DNA of 64,000 nucleotides from Caulobacter sp. UNC358MFTsu5.1 (GCF_000712075.1 NZ_JONW01000006.1:434001-498000), one strand, 5' to 3'; counted from the first letter of the stretch, positions 41,364 to 50,764 are shown. Notes: generated by a model from the sequence alone, not told the origin. Numbers and translations are program-made.

Positions 41364-43628
41364 TTGCAGCGTTTCGTCCGGTCCATCCTGTATCGACCCA
41401 GCGTCTGGGCGCTGTTCGCTTTGGCGCCGCTGGCCGCGTGCGGCGGCGGTGGCGGCGGGGGACCCTCGCCGGGCGTGGTCACGCCGCCCCCGCCTCCGCC
41501 ACCCCCGCCGCCGCCTCCGCCGCCGCCCCCGCCGACCTACCCCACCTCCGGCAGCGCCGAGTACCAGCGCGGCTGGAACCTGGCGGCGATCCACGCCGAC
41601 AGCGCCTACGCCAAGGGCGCGACCGGCCAGGGGATCACCGTGGCGGTGGTCGACTCGGGCGTGGACGCCAGCCAGGCCGACCTGGCCGGGGCGGTGTCGG
41701 CCGACTCCACCGACATCATCGGTCGCGGCCAGTTGGTCGGCTCCAGCCGCCACGGCACCCGCGTGGCCGACATCATCGCCGCGCGCTTCAACGGTTCGGG
41801 CACGATCGGGGTCGCCTACGCCTCGACCATCCTGTCGGTCCGGGCCGACGACAGCAGCGTGGCCACGGTCGGCTGTCCCGAGTGTGTGTTCGATTCCGAC
41901 GACCTGGCCCGGGCGATCGACTACGCGGTGGCCAAGGGCGCCAGGGTGATCAACCTGTCGCTGGGCGGCGACGGACCCGAAGGGGCCCGGTTCGAGGGCG
42001 CCCTGGCCCGGGCTGTGGCCGCCGGGGTGGTGATCGCCGCCTCGTCGGGCAACGACGGCGCGGCGGAATCGTCCTGGCCGGCCCGCTACGCGGTGGACCC
42101 GCGCTACGCCGGCTCGGTGATCGCGGTCGGCGCCCTGACCCAGGCCGGGGTGATGGCCAGCTATTCCAACAAGGCCGGCTCGGCCGCCAACGGCTATCTG
42201 TCCGCGCCCGGCGACAGCATCGCGACCGAATGCGACAGCACCGGCTGCACGGTGGTCTCGGGCACCTCGTTCGCCGCCCCGCAGGTCTCGGGCGCCCTGG
42301 CCCTGCTGATGCAGGCCTTCCCCAACCTGTCGGGCCGCGACGCGGTCGACATCCTGCTGCGCACCGCCGCCGACCTGGGGACCACCGGCACCGACTCCAC
42401 CTACGGCCGGGGCGGCCTGGACCTGGCCCGGGCCTTCGCGCCGGTGGGGACCAGCAGCCTGTCCCTGCCCGACGGCGAGATCGCGCCCCTGACCGGGCCC
42501 GGCGTCGGCGGCAATGTGGGCGCGGCGTTCGGCTCGGCCCTGCGGCGCGCCGACGGCCTGACGACGGTGATCCACGACGACTACAAGCGCCTGTTCTCGG
42601 TCAACCTGGCCGACGGCGTCCCCGGTCAGCGGCGCGGCGCCCTGCTGCAGCCGCCGCCGATCCAGGCCTCCAGCCAGGTGGTGCTGGGCGGGCCGGCCCT
42701 GGGCGGGCTGAACCTGGCGGTCTCGGTGGAGGGGCCGGTGTTCGACGAGCGCGCCCACGAGCCCGAGCCGTCCCTGACCCTGGGCCCCCAGCCGATGCGC
42801 TCGATGCGGGTGCAGGCGGCCTACGGGCGCCTCAGCTTCTCCAACTGGACCGGCGAGGGCGGGGCGGCCGCCCCGGCGGGCCTGGCCGGCCGCGACGCCT
42901 TCCAGACCATCGCCCAGCCCGACCGCAGCACCCAGGCCGCCCTGCGCCTGGGCCGCTTCGCCCTGCTGGCCGAGCAGGGCTCGGCCCATCCGCGCCGGCC
43001 GCTGCAGATCGCCGAGATCGAGGGCTCGTCGTACGCCTCGGCCACCGGCATGATGCAGGTCGGCGACGCCCTGTTCAGCCTGACCGGCGGATCGCTGGAC
43101 GAGCCCCTAGGCCCGCTGGGCTCGTACCTGACGCCGGGCACGACCCTGGCCCTGCCGGCCCGGACCCGGTTCGGGGCGGCGGCGGTCGACGTCTATCCGC
43201 GTCCGGGCCTTTCGCTGCACGCCGACCTGTCGATCGGCCGCACGGGCGTGGAGGGCGGCCTGCTCTCGCTGGACCGCGCGATCAGCAGCGCCTGGCGGCT
43301 GGAGGCCGGGGCCGACTGCGCGCTGATCGGCTGGTCCTGCTCGCGCCTGACCTTGGGCATCTCCCAGCCCCTGCGCATCGAGAGCGGCAAGTTCCAGGCT
43401 GTCCTGGCCGACGTGCCCCTGGCCTATGACGACCCGATCACCTTCTCGACCCGCCGGTTCAGCGCCGCCCCCGACGGCCGCGAGCTGGACCTGACGGCGG
43501 GCGTCGAACACGCCTTCGGCCCGCTGCGCTCGCTGGTCCTGCGCACCAGCCTGGCCCTGCAGCCGGGGCACCAGGCCGACGCGGCGCCGGAAGTCGGGGC
43601 GATGGCGACCTGGCGGTCGCGGTTCTAA
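41364..43628 (+). CDS. S8 (subtilisin) family serine protease lipoprotein
   Basis: 754 residues from a TTG start with a GGGGGTG site just upstream; GTG at 41358 is the alternative, and upstream ATGs fall inside the permease gene. A lipobox (LAAC, Cys 26) is followed by seven Gly, a 17-Pro run (41-57) and the peptidase domain: Asp in VAVVDSGVDAS, His in SSRHGTRVA and Ser in SGTSFAAPQVSGA. The C-terminal 300 residues alternate strand patterns and end ATWRSRF, suggesting an autotransporter-like barrel. It may act at the cell surface on proteins. Confidence 0.8.
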   Translation: MQRFVRSILYRPSVWALFALAPLAACGGGGGGGPSPGVVTPPPPPPPPPPPPPPPPPTYPTSGSAEYQRGWNLAAIHADSAYAKGATGQGITVAVVDSGVDASQADLAGAVSADSTDIIGRGQLVGSSRHGTRVADIIAARFNGSGTIGVAYASTILSVRADDSSVATVGCPECVFDSDDLARAIDYAVAKGARVINLSLGGDGPEGARFEGALARAVAAGVVIAASSGNDGAAESSWPARYAVDPRYAGSVIAVGALTQAGVMASYSNKAGSAANGYLSAPGDSIATECDSTGCTVVSGTSFAAPQVSGALALLMQAFPNLSGRDAVDILLRTAADLGTTGTDSTYGRGGLDLARAFAPVGTSSLSLPDGEIAPLTGPGVGGNVGAAFGSALRRADGLTTVIHDDYKRLFSVNLADGVPGQRRGALLQPPPIQASSQVVLGGPALGGLNLAVSVEGPVFDERAHEPEPSLTLGPQPMRSMRVQAAYGRLSFSNWTGEGGAAAPAGLAGRDAFQTIAQPDRSTQAALRLGRFALLAEQGSAHPRRPLQIAEIEGSSYASATGMMQVGDALFSLTGGSLDEPLGPLGSYLTPGTTLALPARTRFGAAAVDVYPRPGLSLHADLSIGRTGVEGGLLSLDRAISSAWRLEAGADCALIGWSCSRLTLGISQPLRIESGKFQAVLADVPLAYDDPITFSTRRFSAAPDGRELDLTAGVEHAFGPLRSLVLRTSLALQPGHQADAAPEVGAMATWRSRF

Positions 43629-43633
43629 GAGCA

Positions 43634-44161
43634 CCCTCTCTCTTTGAGAGAGGGAGGGGCCCGCCGCGAAGCGGTGGGAGGGTGAGAGGTTTCACCGCCG
43701 GCCGGAAAATCTCGATTCCTTCCGTTGCGCGGTCTTAAAGGGCGGAGCCAAGCTGTGCCTATGGACGCGATCGCCAACGCCCGCCGCCTTCGCCAGAGCC
43801 AGACCATGGCCGAAAAGGCGCTGTGGAAGCTCGTCCGCAATCGTCGGCTGGGCGGCTTCAGGTTCCTGCGGCAGGTTCCGATAGACCGCTACTTCGCCGA
43901 TTTCGTCTGCGAGGCGGGCAGGCTGATCATCGAACTGGACGGCGCCGTTCACGAGGGGCGAGAGGACTACGACGAGCGCCGCACTGAGGCTCTGGAACTG
44001 TTCGGATACTTGGTCGTGAGGTTCCCCAATGATCGAGTGTTGGCCGATCCCGGCGGCGTCGGGGACGACATCCTGGCCGTGCTCCGTTCGGACAGGGTGT
44101 GAACCTCTCACCCTCCCACCGCCTTCGGCGGCGGGCCCCTCCCTCTCTCAAAGAGAGAGGG
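43634..44161. mobile_element. DUF559 endonuclease cassette with long inverted repeats (copy 1)
   Basis: 528 bases. The left arm (43634-43691) runs from CCCTCTCTCTTTGAGAGAGGG to GGTGAGAGGTT; the right arm (44102-44161) is its near-perfect complement. One gene fills the interior. It starts 6 bases after the protease stop. No target-site duplication is obvious. Confidence 0.8.
43761..44102 (+). CDS. DUF559 domain endonuclease-like protein (copy 1)
   Basis: 113 residues. DUF559 belongs to the Vsr/PD-(D/E)XK-like endonuclease group; visible motifs are LWKLVRNRRLGGFRFLRQ, the acidic core DRYFADFVCEAGRLIIELDGAVH, and ELFGYLVVRFPNDRVL near the end. No partner methylase is present. The biological role of DUF559 proteins is not established; DNA cleavage is inferred from the fold. 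It differs from the second copy at about 20 of 113 positions. Confidence 0.85.
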   Translation: MDAIANARRLRQSQTMAEKALWKLVRNRRLGGFRFLRQVPIDRYFADFVCEAGRLIIELDGAVHEGREDYDERRTEALELFGYLVVRFPNDRVLADPGGVGDDILAVLRSDRV

Positions 44162-44241
44162 ATCCAGATGCCGCCCCTTCCTTTCCGCCGCCTCATCGCT
44201 ACAGTCCGCTCAAAACAAGTGTTTGAAGCGGAAGGAACGCC

Positions 44242-45390
44242 ATGGCCCTGGACCTCGAGACCCGCGAGCAGCTGATCGACATGGTCCGCCGTTTCGTCGC
44301 CGAGCGGCTGCGCCCGATCGAGGCCAAGGTGGCCGAGGACGACGCCGTGCCGGCCGAGGTCGTCGAGGAGATGAAGGGCCTGGGCCTGTTCGGCCTGTCG
44401 ATCCCCGAAGAGTTCGGCGGCCTGGGTCTGAACATGGAGGAGGAGTGCCTGGTCGGGATCGAGCTGGGCCGCGCCTCGCCGGCCTTCCGCTCGGTCTTCG
44501 GCACCAATGTCGGCATCGGCAGCCAGGGGCTGGTGATGTTCGGCACCGACGACCAGAAGGCCAAGTGGCTGCCGGGCATCGCCTCGGGCGAGATCGTCAC
44601 CAGCTTCGCCCTGACCGAGCCCGAGGCCGGCTCCGACAGCGGCGCGGTCCAGACCCGCGCGACCCGCGACGGCGACGACTATGTGCTGAACGGCGGCAAG
44701 CGGTTCATCACCAACGCCGGCAAGGCCTCGCTGTTCACGGTGATGGCCCGCACCAATCCCGACGCCAAGGGCGGCTCGGGCGTCTCGGCCTTCCTGGTGC
44801 CGCGCGACCTGCCGGGCCTGGAGGTGTCCAAGCCCGAGAAGAAGATGGGCCAGCAGGGCGCCCACATCCACGACGTCACCTTCGACAATGTCCGCGTGCC
44901 GGCCTGGAACCGCCTGGGCGAGGAGGGCGAGGGCTTCAAGGTGGCCATGCAGGTGCTGGACCGCGGGCGGCTGCACATCTCGGCGGTCTGCGTGGGCGTG
45001 GCCGAGCGGCTGATCGCCGACTGCGTGGCCTACGCCTCCGAGCGCAAGCAGTTCGGCGCGCCGCTGGCCAGCTTCCAGATGGTCCAGGCGATGATCGCCG
45101 ACAGCAAGACCGAGGCCCTGGCGGCCCGGGCCCTGGTCCTGGAGACCGCCCGGCTGCGCGACACCGGCGCGGGCGTGACCCTGGAGGCGGCGGCGGCCAA
45201 GCTGTTCGCCTCGGAAATGGTGGGCCGGGTCGCCGACCGCGCGGTGCAGATCTTCGGCGGGGCCGGCTATGTGGCCGACTACGGCATCGAGCGCCTGTAC
45301 CGCGACGTGCGGATTTTCCGGATCTACGAGGGCGCCAGCGAGATCCAGAAACTGGTCATCGCCCGCGAGACGCTGAAGCGGGGCGGGTAG
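44242..45390 (+). CDS. Acyl-CoA dehydrogenase
   Basis: 382 residues, the normal length. FAD-binding and substrate motifs: FALTEPEAGSDSGAVQTRATRDGDDYVLNGGKRFITNAG, RKQFGAPLASFQMVQAMIAD and the C-terminal IFGGAGYVADYGIERLYRDVRIFRIYEGASEIQKLVIARETL, with the catalytic base Glu in YEGAS. It oxidises a fatty or branched acyl-CoA to the enoyl-CoA. No electron-transfer flavoprotein genes are nearby. Monocistronic between two DUF559 cassettes. Confidence 0.9.
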   Translation: MALDLETREQLIDMVRRFVAERLRPIEAKVAEDDAVPAEVVEEMKGLGLFGLSIPEEFGGLGLNMEEECLVGIELGRASPAFRSVFGTNVGIGSQGLVMFGTDDQKAKWLPGIASGEIVTSFALTEPEAGSDSGAVQTRATRDGDDYVLNGGKRFITNAGKASLFTVMARTNPDAKGGSGVSAFLVPRDLPGLEVSKPEKKMGQQGAHIHDVTFDNVRVPAWNRLGEEGEGFKVAMQVLDRGRLHISAVCVGVAERLIADCVAYASERKQFGAPLASFQMVQAMIADSKTEALAARALVLETARLRDTGAGVTLEAAAAKLFASEMVGRVADRAVQIFGGAGYVADYGIERLYRDVRIFRIYEGASEIQKLVIARETLKRGG

Positions 45391-45445
45391 GGAGGGCCCG
45401 CGCGGCCGTATGTCGCGCGCCCGGCCCGCGATCCTAGTCAAACTG

Positions 45446-45453
45446 TTAACCAT
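45446..45453 (+). promoter_or_regulatory. Possible CtrA half site upstream of the globin chemoreceptor
   Basis: TTAACCAT lies 45 bases before the start codon. It matches one half of the TTAA-type sites of the cell-cycle regulator CtrA, which controls many motility genes in Caulobacter. The second half is not clear. Confidence 0.3.
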
Positions 45454-45497
45454 GTCGGCTCGATACGGGCCCCTTAGTCTGTAAGGGAATCCGCGTC

Positions 45498-47108
45498 ATG
45501 AGCCGTGATACGTCGCTGAACGAGCGCCTCGCCTTCATGGAGCTGGACCACGACGCGCGCGGCGCGCTGCGGTCGGTGGCGCCGGTGATCGACCGCGAGA
45601 TCGGCTCGGCCCTGGACCGCTTCTACGGCAAGGTCCGCGCGACGCCGGAGACCCGCGCCTTCTTCGCCGACGCCCAGCAGATGGACCGGGCCAGCGCCCG
45701 CCAGCAGGGCTACTGGCGCTCGATCGCCCGCGCCGAGTTCGGCGACGACTACGGCAAGGCGGTCCGGACGGTCGGCGAGGTCCACGCCCGCATCGGCCTT
45801 GAGCCGCGCTGGTACATCGGCGGCTACGCCGTGATCGCCGACCAGCTGATGCGCGCGGTGGTCAAGGACCAGTGGCCCAAGGGCATGTTCGCGGGCGGCG
45901 GCGACGGCGGCGCCAAGACCGGGGCGGCGGTCTCGGCCCTGATGAAGGCCGTGATGCTGGACATGGACATCGCCATCTCGACCTATCTCGAGGCCCTGGA
46001 CGCCAAGCGCCAGGCGCTGGAGGCGGAACGGGCCCGCGACGCGGCGAACCAGGGCGCGATCGTCGCGGCGCTGGGCGAGGCCTTGGCCCGCGTGGCGCGC
46101 GGCGACCTGACGGCCCGCGTCGGCGGCGAGGTGGCTCCGGAATTCCAGGCCCTGCAGTCCGACTTCAACAACGCCATGCGGATCATGGAGGAGGCGATGG
46201 GCCAGGTGGCCGGCGCCACCGAGGGCATCCGCCTGGGCGCCGACGAGATCGGCCACGCCGCCGACGACCTGTCGCGCCGCACCGAGCAGCAGGCGGCCAG
46301 CCTGGAACAGACCGCCGCGGCCCTCGACCAGATCACCGCCACGGTCCGCACCACGGCCAGCGGCGCCAAGCAGGCCTCGACCGTGATCGCCGCGGCCAAG
46401 ACCGACGCCGAGCGCTCGGGCGAGGTGGTGGGCGACGCCGTCGCCGCCATGGGCCAGATCGAGACCTCGTCGCGCGAGATCGGCAAGATCCTGGGCGTGA
46501 TCGACGAGATCGCCTTCCAGACCAACCTTCTGGCCTTGAACGCCGGGGTCGAGGCCGCCCGGGCCGGCGACGCCGGCCGCGGCTTCGCCGTCGTGGCCCA
46601 GGAAGTGCGGGCCCTGGCCCAGCGCTCGGCCGATGCGGCCAAGGAGATCGAGAACCTGATCTCGACCTCGACCCGCCAGGTCGAGGCCGGTGTCAGCCTG
46701 GTCGGCCAGACCGGCGAGGCCCTGCGCGGCATCGTCGGCAAGGTGGCCGAGATCGACGACCTGGTCACCGGCATCGCCTCCTCGGCCCAGGAGCAGTCCA
46801 CGGGCCTGCACCAGGTCAACATCGCCGTGAACCAGATGGACCAGGTCACCCAGCAGAACGCCGCCATGGTCGAGCAGACCACGGCCGCCACCCATTCGCT
46901 GAAGGGCCAGTCGGCCGAGCTGGGCCGTCTTCTGGGCGGCTTCACCCTGTCGGGCGTCCGCCCGGCGGCGGTCCAGGCCCCGGTCGCCCGCCCCGTGTCG
47001 CCCGCGCCCGCGCCCCGCGCGGTCTCCCGCCCCGGCTCCACCGCCCCCCTGCGCCGGGCGTCCGGCGGAACCGCCGTGGCGGTGGATGAAGGGTGGCAGG
47101 AGTTCTAG
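45498..47108 (+). CDS. Globin-coupled methyl-accepting chemotaxis protein
   Basis: 536 residues, soluble (no membrane helix). Residues 1-175 form a protoglobin sensor domain ([41 protein letters not shown], proximal His in [18 protein letters not shown]), so it likely senses oxygen through heme. A HAMP-like region follows, then the methyl-accepting signalling domain with the conserved tip [42 protein letters not shown]. The C-terminus GWQEF fits the xWxxF CheR/CheB docking tail. It precedes the che operon by 1.4 kb and probably signals to the same CheA. Confidence 0.9.
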   Translation: MSRDTSLNERLAFMELDHDARGALRSVAPVIDREIGSALDRFYGKVRATPETRAFFADAQQMDRASARQQGYWRSIARAEFGDDYGKAVRTVGEVHARIGLEPRWYIGGYAVIADQLMRAVVKDQWPKGMFAGGGDGGAKTGAAVSALMKAVMLDMDIAISTYLEALDAKRQALEAERARDAANQGAIVAALGEALARVARGDLTARVGGEVAPEFQALQSDFNNAMRIMEEAMGQVAGATEGIRLGADEIGHAADDLSRRTEQQAASLEQTAAALDQITATVRTTASGAKQASTVIAAAKTDAERSGEVVGDAVAAMGQIETSSREIGKILGVIDEIAFQTNLLALNAGVEAARAGDAGRGFAVVAQEVRALAQRSADAAKEIENLISTSTRQVEAGVSLVGQTGEALRGIVGKVAEIDDLVTGIASSAQEQSTGLHQVNIAVNQMDQVTQQNAAMVEQTTAATHSLKGQSAELGRLLGGFTLSGVRPAAVQAPVARPVSPAPAPRAVSRPGSTAPLRRASGGTAVAVDEGWQEF

Positions 47109-47123
47109 GGACGCCCTCTAAAT

Positions 47124-47650
47124 CCCTCTCTCTTAGAGAGAGGGAGGGGCCCGCCGCGAAGCGGTGGGAGGGTGAGTGGTTTCACCGTCGGCCGGAAAAT
47201 CCCGATTCCTTCCGTTGCGCGGTCTCGAAGGGCGAGCTCAAGCTTGTCCCATGGATGCGACCGCCAACGCCCGCCGCCTTCGCCGGAACCAGACTCCGGC
47301 CGAGAAGGCGCTCTGGAAGCTGGTGCGCAACCGCCAGCTAGGCGGCTTCAAGTTCGTGCGGCAGTTCCCCATAGACCGCTACTTCGTCGACTTCGTCTGC
47401 GAAGCGGGCAAGCTGATCGTCGAGCTGGACGGCCCGGCTCATGACGGGCGCGAGGACTATGACCAGCGTCGCACGGAGGTGCTGGAGTTGTTCGGATACA
47501 TGGTCCTGCGGTTTCCCAACGATCGGGTCCTGACCGATCCCGGCGCCGTGGGCGACGACATCCTGGCCGTGCTTCGTTCGGACAGGGTGTAACCACTCAC
47601 CCTCCCACCGCCTGCGGCGGCGGGCCCCTCCCTCTCTCAAAGAGAGAGGG
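47124..47650. mobile_element. DUF559 endonuclease cassette with long inverted repeats (copy 2)
   Basis: 527 bases, homologous to copy 1 along its entire length. The left arm starts CCCTCTCTCTTAGAGAGAGGG and the right arm ends at 47650. The inner arm position reads GGTGAGTGGTT / AACCACTCACC, a change on both sides relative to copy 1. It starts 15 bases after the chemoreceptor stop. Confidence 0.8.
47251..47592 (+). CDS. DUF559 domain endonuclease-like protein (copy 2)
   Basis: 113 residues, about 82% identical to copy 1 by direct reading. Acidic core DRYFVDFVCEAGKLIVELDGPAHDGRED; the same C-terminal PNDRVLTDPGAVGDDILAVLRSDRV. The likely start is the ATG 8 bases after CTTGTCCC, at the same place as in copy 1. 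Conservation of the reading frame in both copies suggests the protein is functional. Confidence 0.85.
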   Translation: MDATANARRLRRNQTPAEKALWKLVRNRQLGGFKFVRQFPIDRYFVDFVCEAGKLIVELDGPAHDGREDYDQRRTEVLELFGYMVLRFPNDRVLTDPGAVGDDILAVLRSDRV

Positions 47651-47685
47651 GAAATATGAACGCAAAACGCCCCCGCCGGCCTAGC

Positions 47686-47771
47686 CGGAGCGTCCCCTGT
47701 AAGGACGCTCCGACGGAGCCAGCGGAGGCGTATTAAGATCCCTGGAATAAGCCCAGGGAGCTTTTGAAAGC
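47686..47771. terminator. Hairpins between DUF559 copy 2 and the TonB-C-like gene
   Basis: CGGAGCGTCC and GGACGCTCCG (47686-47712) form a 10-bp stem; CCCTGG-N7-CCAGGG (47740-47758) is followed by AGCTTTTGAAAGCT, itself a palindrome. They may serve transcripts from both sides; no clear T run is present. Confidence 0.5.
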
Positions 47772-48083
47772 TTACGCGCCGCCCGGGAAGCGGAACGGAA
47801 CCTTCACGGTGCCGGTCTTGGCGCCCATCGGCAGCTTTTCAGCGATGCACATGGCGGCCTTGTCGAAACCCTTGCCGGCGGCGCTGTTGTCGACGACCTT
47901 GCAGTCGGCCAGCTTACCGTCGGTGGCGGTGCATTCCAGCATCACCTGAGCGGCGTCGCGGGTGTTCGCGAATTGCTGCAGGCAACGGCCCATTTGGTCT
48001 TCGAAGCCGCCGGCCGCCGAGGCGGCTTGAGCGACGAAAAAGCTGCCAGCGATTCCCGCGGCAATAGCGATCGGATATTTCAT
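47772..48083 (-). CDS. Small exported protein resembling a TonB C-terminal domain
   Basis: 103 residues with a signal peptide (MKYPIAIAAGIAGSFFVAQAASA). The mature part has CLQQFANTRDAAQVMLECTATDGKLADCKVVDNSAAGKGFDKAAMC and ends GTVKVPFRFPGGA. The TVKVPFRF end and the preceding Lys-Ala helix recall the C-terminal domain of TonB-like proteins, with four Cys likely forming disulfides. It is not a full TonB: no membrane anchor or proline-rich spacer is present. It diverges from mcpA. Confidence 0.6.
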   Translation of the reverse strand: MKYPIAIAAGIAGSFFVAQAASAAGGFEDQMGRCLQQFANTRDAAQVMLECTATDGKLADCKVVDNSAAGKGFDKAAMCIAEKLPMGAKTGTVKVPFRFPGGA

Positions 48084-48500
48084 CCCGCTGCTCCTAGTAG
48101 TGTTGTCTCGCCCTTCGGACGTCGCGTCGTCCGGACGCCTGAGCTTTTTCGCAGGTGCGAGTTAAAATATTCTGAGTCACCGAAAATTGTTTTATTTACT
48201 TATCGGTAACCACGGTTATTTGGCGAATACGTCGGTTTCACCTGAAACTAGACTCTGATTGCGGTCGCGATGACTCCGCGCCCGGACCCCGCCCGTCAGG
48301 AATGACTCACGCGCGCGCGCGGGCCTTTATCCCCGGGAGCCGGGGCGGGACGGGGAGGGCGCGGGAAATTGGGGGGTGCGACACCCCCTGCGGCAAACGC
48401 TCTTAACCAAAGTCAGGAACTATTAGGAATATACCGTGATGATCCCCCTCGACGTTGGCGATCCGTGCGCACGGTAACGCCGCAAGAGGGGACAAAACCG
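48084..48500. other. Promoter region upstream of mcpA
   Basis: About 417 bases. The stretch 48160-48260 is AT-rich compared with the rest (AAAATATTCTGAG, TTGTTTTATTTACTTATC) and probably holds promoters for both directions. TTAACCA at 48403-48409 is a possible CtrA half site. A GGGGGTG/CACCCCC inverted repeat occurs at about 48371-48388. No RNA gene recognised. Confidence 0.4.
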
Positions 48501-50477
48501 ATGAAGCGCTTCCGGCTCGTCGATCTTCCGTTGATCATCAAAATCGGCTTCGCGCCGGCGTTCGCCCTGCTCATGCTGGCCCTCATGGCCGGCGGCTCGA
48601 TCGTCGTGCAGAAGAGCCAGTCCGCAGCGCTCAAGCAGGTCGTCGAGAACGACATGCGCGAGAACATGGAGATCCAGGCGATCTCCAAGCGGATCTCGAA
48701 CATCAACGGCGAGCTCTACACCGTGCTCACCCACAAGGCCGGCAACATCGAGGTCGAGAAGAACGACGCTCGCATGGCCGCGATCCTGACCGAGACCGAT
48801 GCGCTCAAGAAGGACCTGACCGCTCTGAAGGGCAAGCTGCCCAAGGAAGAGCAGCCGAAGATCGCCGAGCTGATCAAGTCGCTCGACGAATGCCGCAGCG
48901 CCATCGACACGGTGAGCGGCATGATCGGCGTCGACTTCAACATGGCCGTCGGCTTCATCGCCCCGTTCGAAGAACAATACGCCAAGATGACCGGCCAGCT
49001 GGACGCGGTCGTCGCCACGGCCAACAAGCGCATCGCCACCGAGACGGCGAAGAAGCAGGCCGAGGCCACCGCGGCCATGAGCGCCACGATCGTCATGTCG
49101 CTGATCACGCTCTGCGCGGTCGCCGGCCTGGCCTTCATGACCGTCATGACCACCCGCAAGTCGATCGGCGACATCGCCGGCGCCACCGAGAAGCTGTCGA
49201 AGGGCGACAACGCCATCGACCTGGAGAAGATGACGCGCGGCGACGAGCTGGGCGCCATCGTCCGCTCGCTGAAGGTCTTCCGCGACAACCAGATCCACCT
49301 CGAGCAGATGCGCGCCGAGCAGGAGAAGTCGGCCGCCCTGACCGCCGACGAGCGTCGCGCCAAGGAAGAGGCTTCGGCCGCCGCCGCCCGCGAGAACGCC
49401 CTGGTGGTGTCGTCGCTGGCCGAGGCCCTGGAGCACCTGGCCAAGGGCGATCTGACCTTCCGCGTCAGCGCCGACTTCCCGGGCGACTACCGCAAGCTGA
49501 AGGACGACTTCAACGCCGCCATCACCCAGCTGCAGGAAACCATCAAGGTCATCGCGGCCTCGACGGACGGCCTGCGCACCGGCGCCGACGAGATCGCCCA
49601 CGCCTCGGACGACCTGTCGCGCCGCACCGAGCAGCAGGCCGCCTCGCTTGAAGAGACCGCCGCCGCCCTGGACGAACTGACCGCCACCGTGCGCCGCACC
49701 GCCGGCGGCGCCAAGCAGGCCTCGGAAGTGGTCGCCAGCACCCGCGGCGAAGCCCAGCATTCGGGCCAGGTCGTGCACGAGGCCGTCTCGGCCATGGGCG
49801 CGATCGAGGACTCGTCCAAGCAGATCAACCAGATCATCGGCGTCATCGACGAGATCGCCTTCCAGACCAACCTGCTGGCCCTGAATGCCGGCGTCGAAGC
49901 CGCCCGGGCGGGTGACGCGGGCCGCGGCTTCGCGGTCGTCGCCCAGGAAGTCCGGGCCCTGGCCCAGCGCTCGGCCGAAGCCGCCAAGGAGATCAAGACC
50001 CTGATCTCGTCCTCGACCCAGCAGGTCAGCCAAGGCGTCAGCCTGGTCGGCCAGACCGGCGAGGCCCTGCAGCGGATCGTGGTCAAGGTCGGCGAGATCG
50101 ACGCCCTGGTCACCGAGATCGCCGCCTCGGCCGCCGAACAGGCGACCGGCCTCAACGAAGTGAACACCGCCGTCAACCAGATGGACCAGGTGACCCAGCA
50201 GAACGCCGCCATGGTCGAGGAATCGACCGCCGCCACCCACTCGCTGAAGGGCGAGACCGGCGAGCTGGTGCGCCTGATCGGTCGCTTCCGGGTCGGCGAC
50301 GGCCGCCAGCAGACGGCCGCCTACGAGCGTCCGCAGGCGGCCGACCCGGCCGTGCACACCCCCGCCGCCAATCCGGTGGCTGAACAGCGCGCCCGCCTCA
50401 ACGCCTTCGCCCGTCCCGGACGCGGCGGCGCGGCGACGGCGGCCGCCCCCGCCGCCGACGGTTGGGAGGAGTTTTGA
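48501..50477 (+). CDS. mcpA: Methyl-accepting chemotaxis protein McpA
   Basis: 658 residues, close to Caulobacter crescentus McpA. Two membrane helices (about 13-33 and 195-218) bracket a periplasmic helical-bundle sensor, followed by a HAMP domain and a signalling domain with the tip [42 protein letters not shown]. The C-terminus WEEF is the CheR/CheB docking tail. The ATG at 48501 has a GAGGGGAC site upstream. It is the first gene of the che operon; its TGA overlaps the cheX ATG. Confidence 0.92.
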   Translation: MKRFRLVDLPLIIKIGFAPAFALLMLALMAGGSIVVQKSQSAALKQVVENDMRENMEIQAISKRISNINGELYTVLTHKAGNIEVEKNDARMAAILTETDALKKDLTALKGKLPKEEQPKIAELIKSLDECRSAIDTVSGMIGVDFNMAVGFIAPFEEQYAKMTGQLDAVVATANKRIATETAKKQAEATAAMSATIVMSLITLCAVAGLAFMTVMTTRKSIGDIAGATEKLSKGDNAIDLEKMTRGDELGAIVRSLKVFRDNQIHLEQMRAEQEKSAALTADERRAKEEASAAAARENALVVSSLAEALEHLAKGDLTFRVSADFPGDYRKLKDDFNAAITQLQETIKVIAASTDGLRTGADEIAHASDDLSRRTEQQAASLEETAAALDELTATVRRTAGGAKQASEVVASTRGEAQHSGQVVHEAVSAMGAIEDSSKQINQIIGVIDEIAFQTNLLALNAGVEAARAGDAGRGFAVVAQEVRALAQRSAEAAKEIKTLISSSTQQVSQGVSLVGQTGEALQRIVVKVGEIDALVTEIAASAAEQATGLNEVNTAVNQMDQVTQQNAAMVEESTAATHSLKGETGELVRLIGRFRVGDGRQQTAAYERPQAADPAVHTPAANPVAEQRARLNAFARPGRGGAATAAAPAADGWEEF

Positions 50478-50764
50478 TGTCGACCGCGATCGCCCTGCCC
50501 GAAACCCTTGATCTGAAGGCTTCGGGTCCGCTCAAGCAGGCGTTCGTCGAACGCCGCGGCCAGGACATCGAGATCCATGCGGACCAGGTCCGTCGCCTCG
50601 GCGGCCTGTGCCTGCAGGTCCTGCTGGCCGCCCGCAAGGCCTGGGCCGAGGACGGCAAACCCTTTTCGATCACCGCGCCTTCCGAGGCGTTCGTGGAAAC
50701 CATCCGTCTGTTCGGGGCCGAAGGGGCCCTGCTGCAGACCGAACTTCAAGGAGCTGCATCGTGA
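50477..50764 (+). CDS. cheX: STAS-domain protein CheX of the che operon
   Basis: 95 residues: ALPETLDLKASGPLKQAFVERRGQDIEIHADQVRRLGGLCLQVLLAARKAWAEDGKPFSITAPSEAFVETIRLFG is a STAS fold, with the helix RRLGGLCLQVL matching the usual DSSGLQVLL region. The name follows the C. crescentus operon; it is unrelated to the CheX phosphatase of spirochetes. Coupled to mcpA (TGATG) and to cheYI (GTGA). Confidence 0.88.
   Translation: MSTAIALPETLDLKASGPLKQAFVERRGQDIEIHADQVRRLGGLCLQVLLAARKAWAEDGKPFSITAPSEAFVETIRLFGAEGALLQTELQGAAS

Noticed and set aside
48084..48500. RNA gene or riboswitch in the AT-rich region before mcpA
   Set aside because: No tRNA cloverleaf, conserved riboswitch core or long stable fold was recognised; it is treated as a promoter region.
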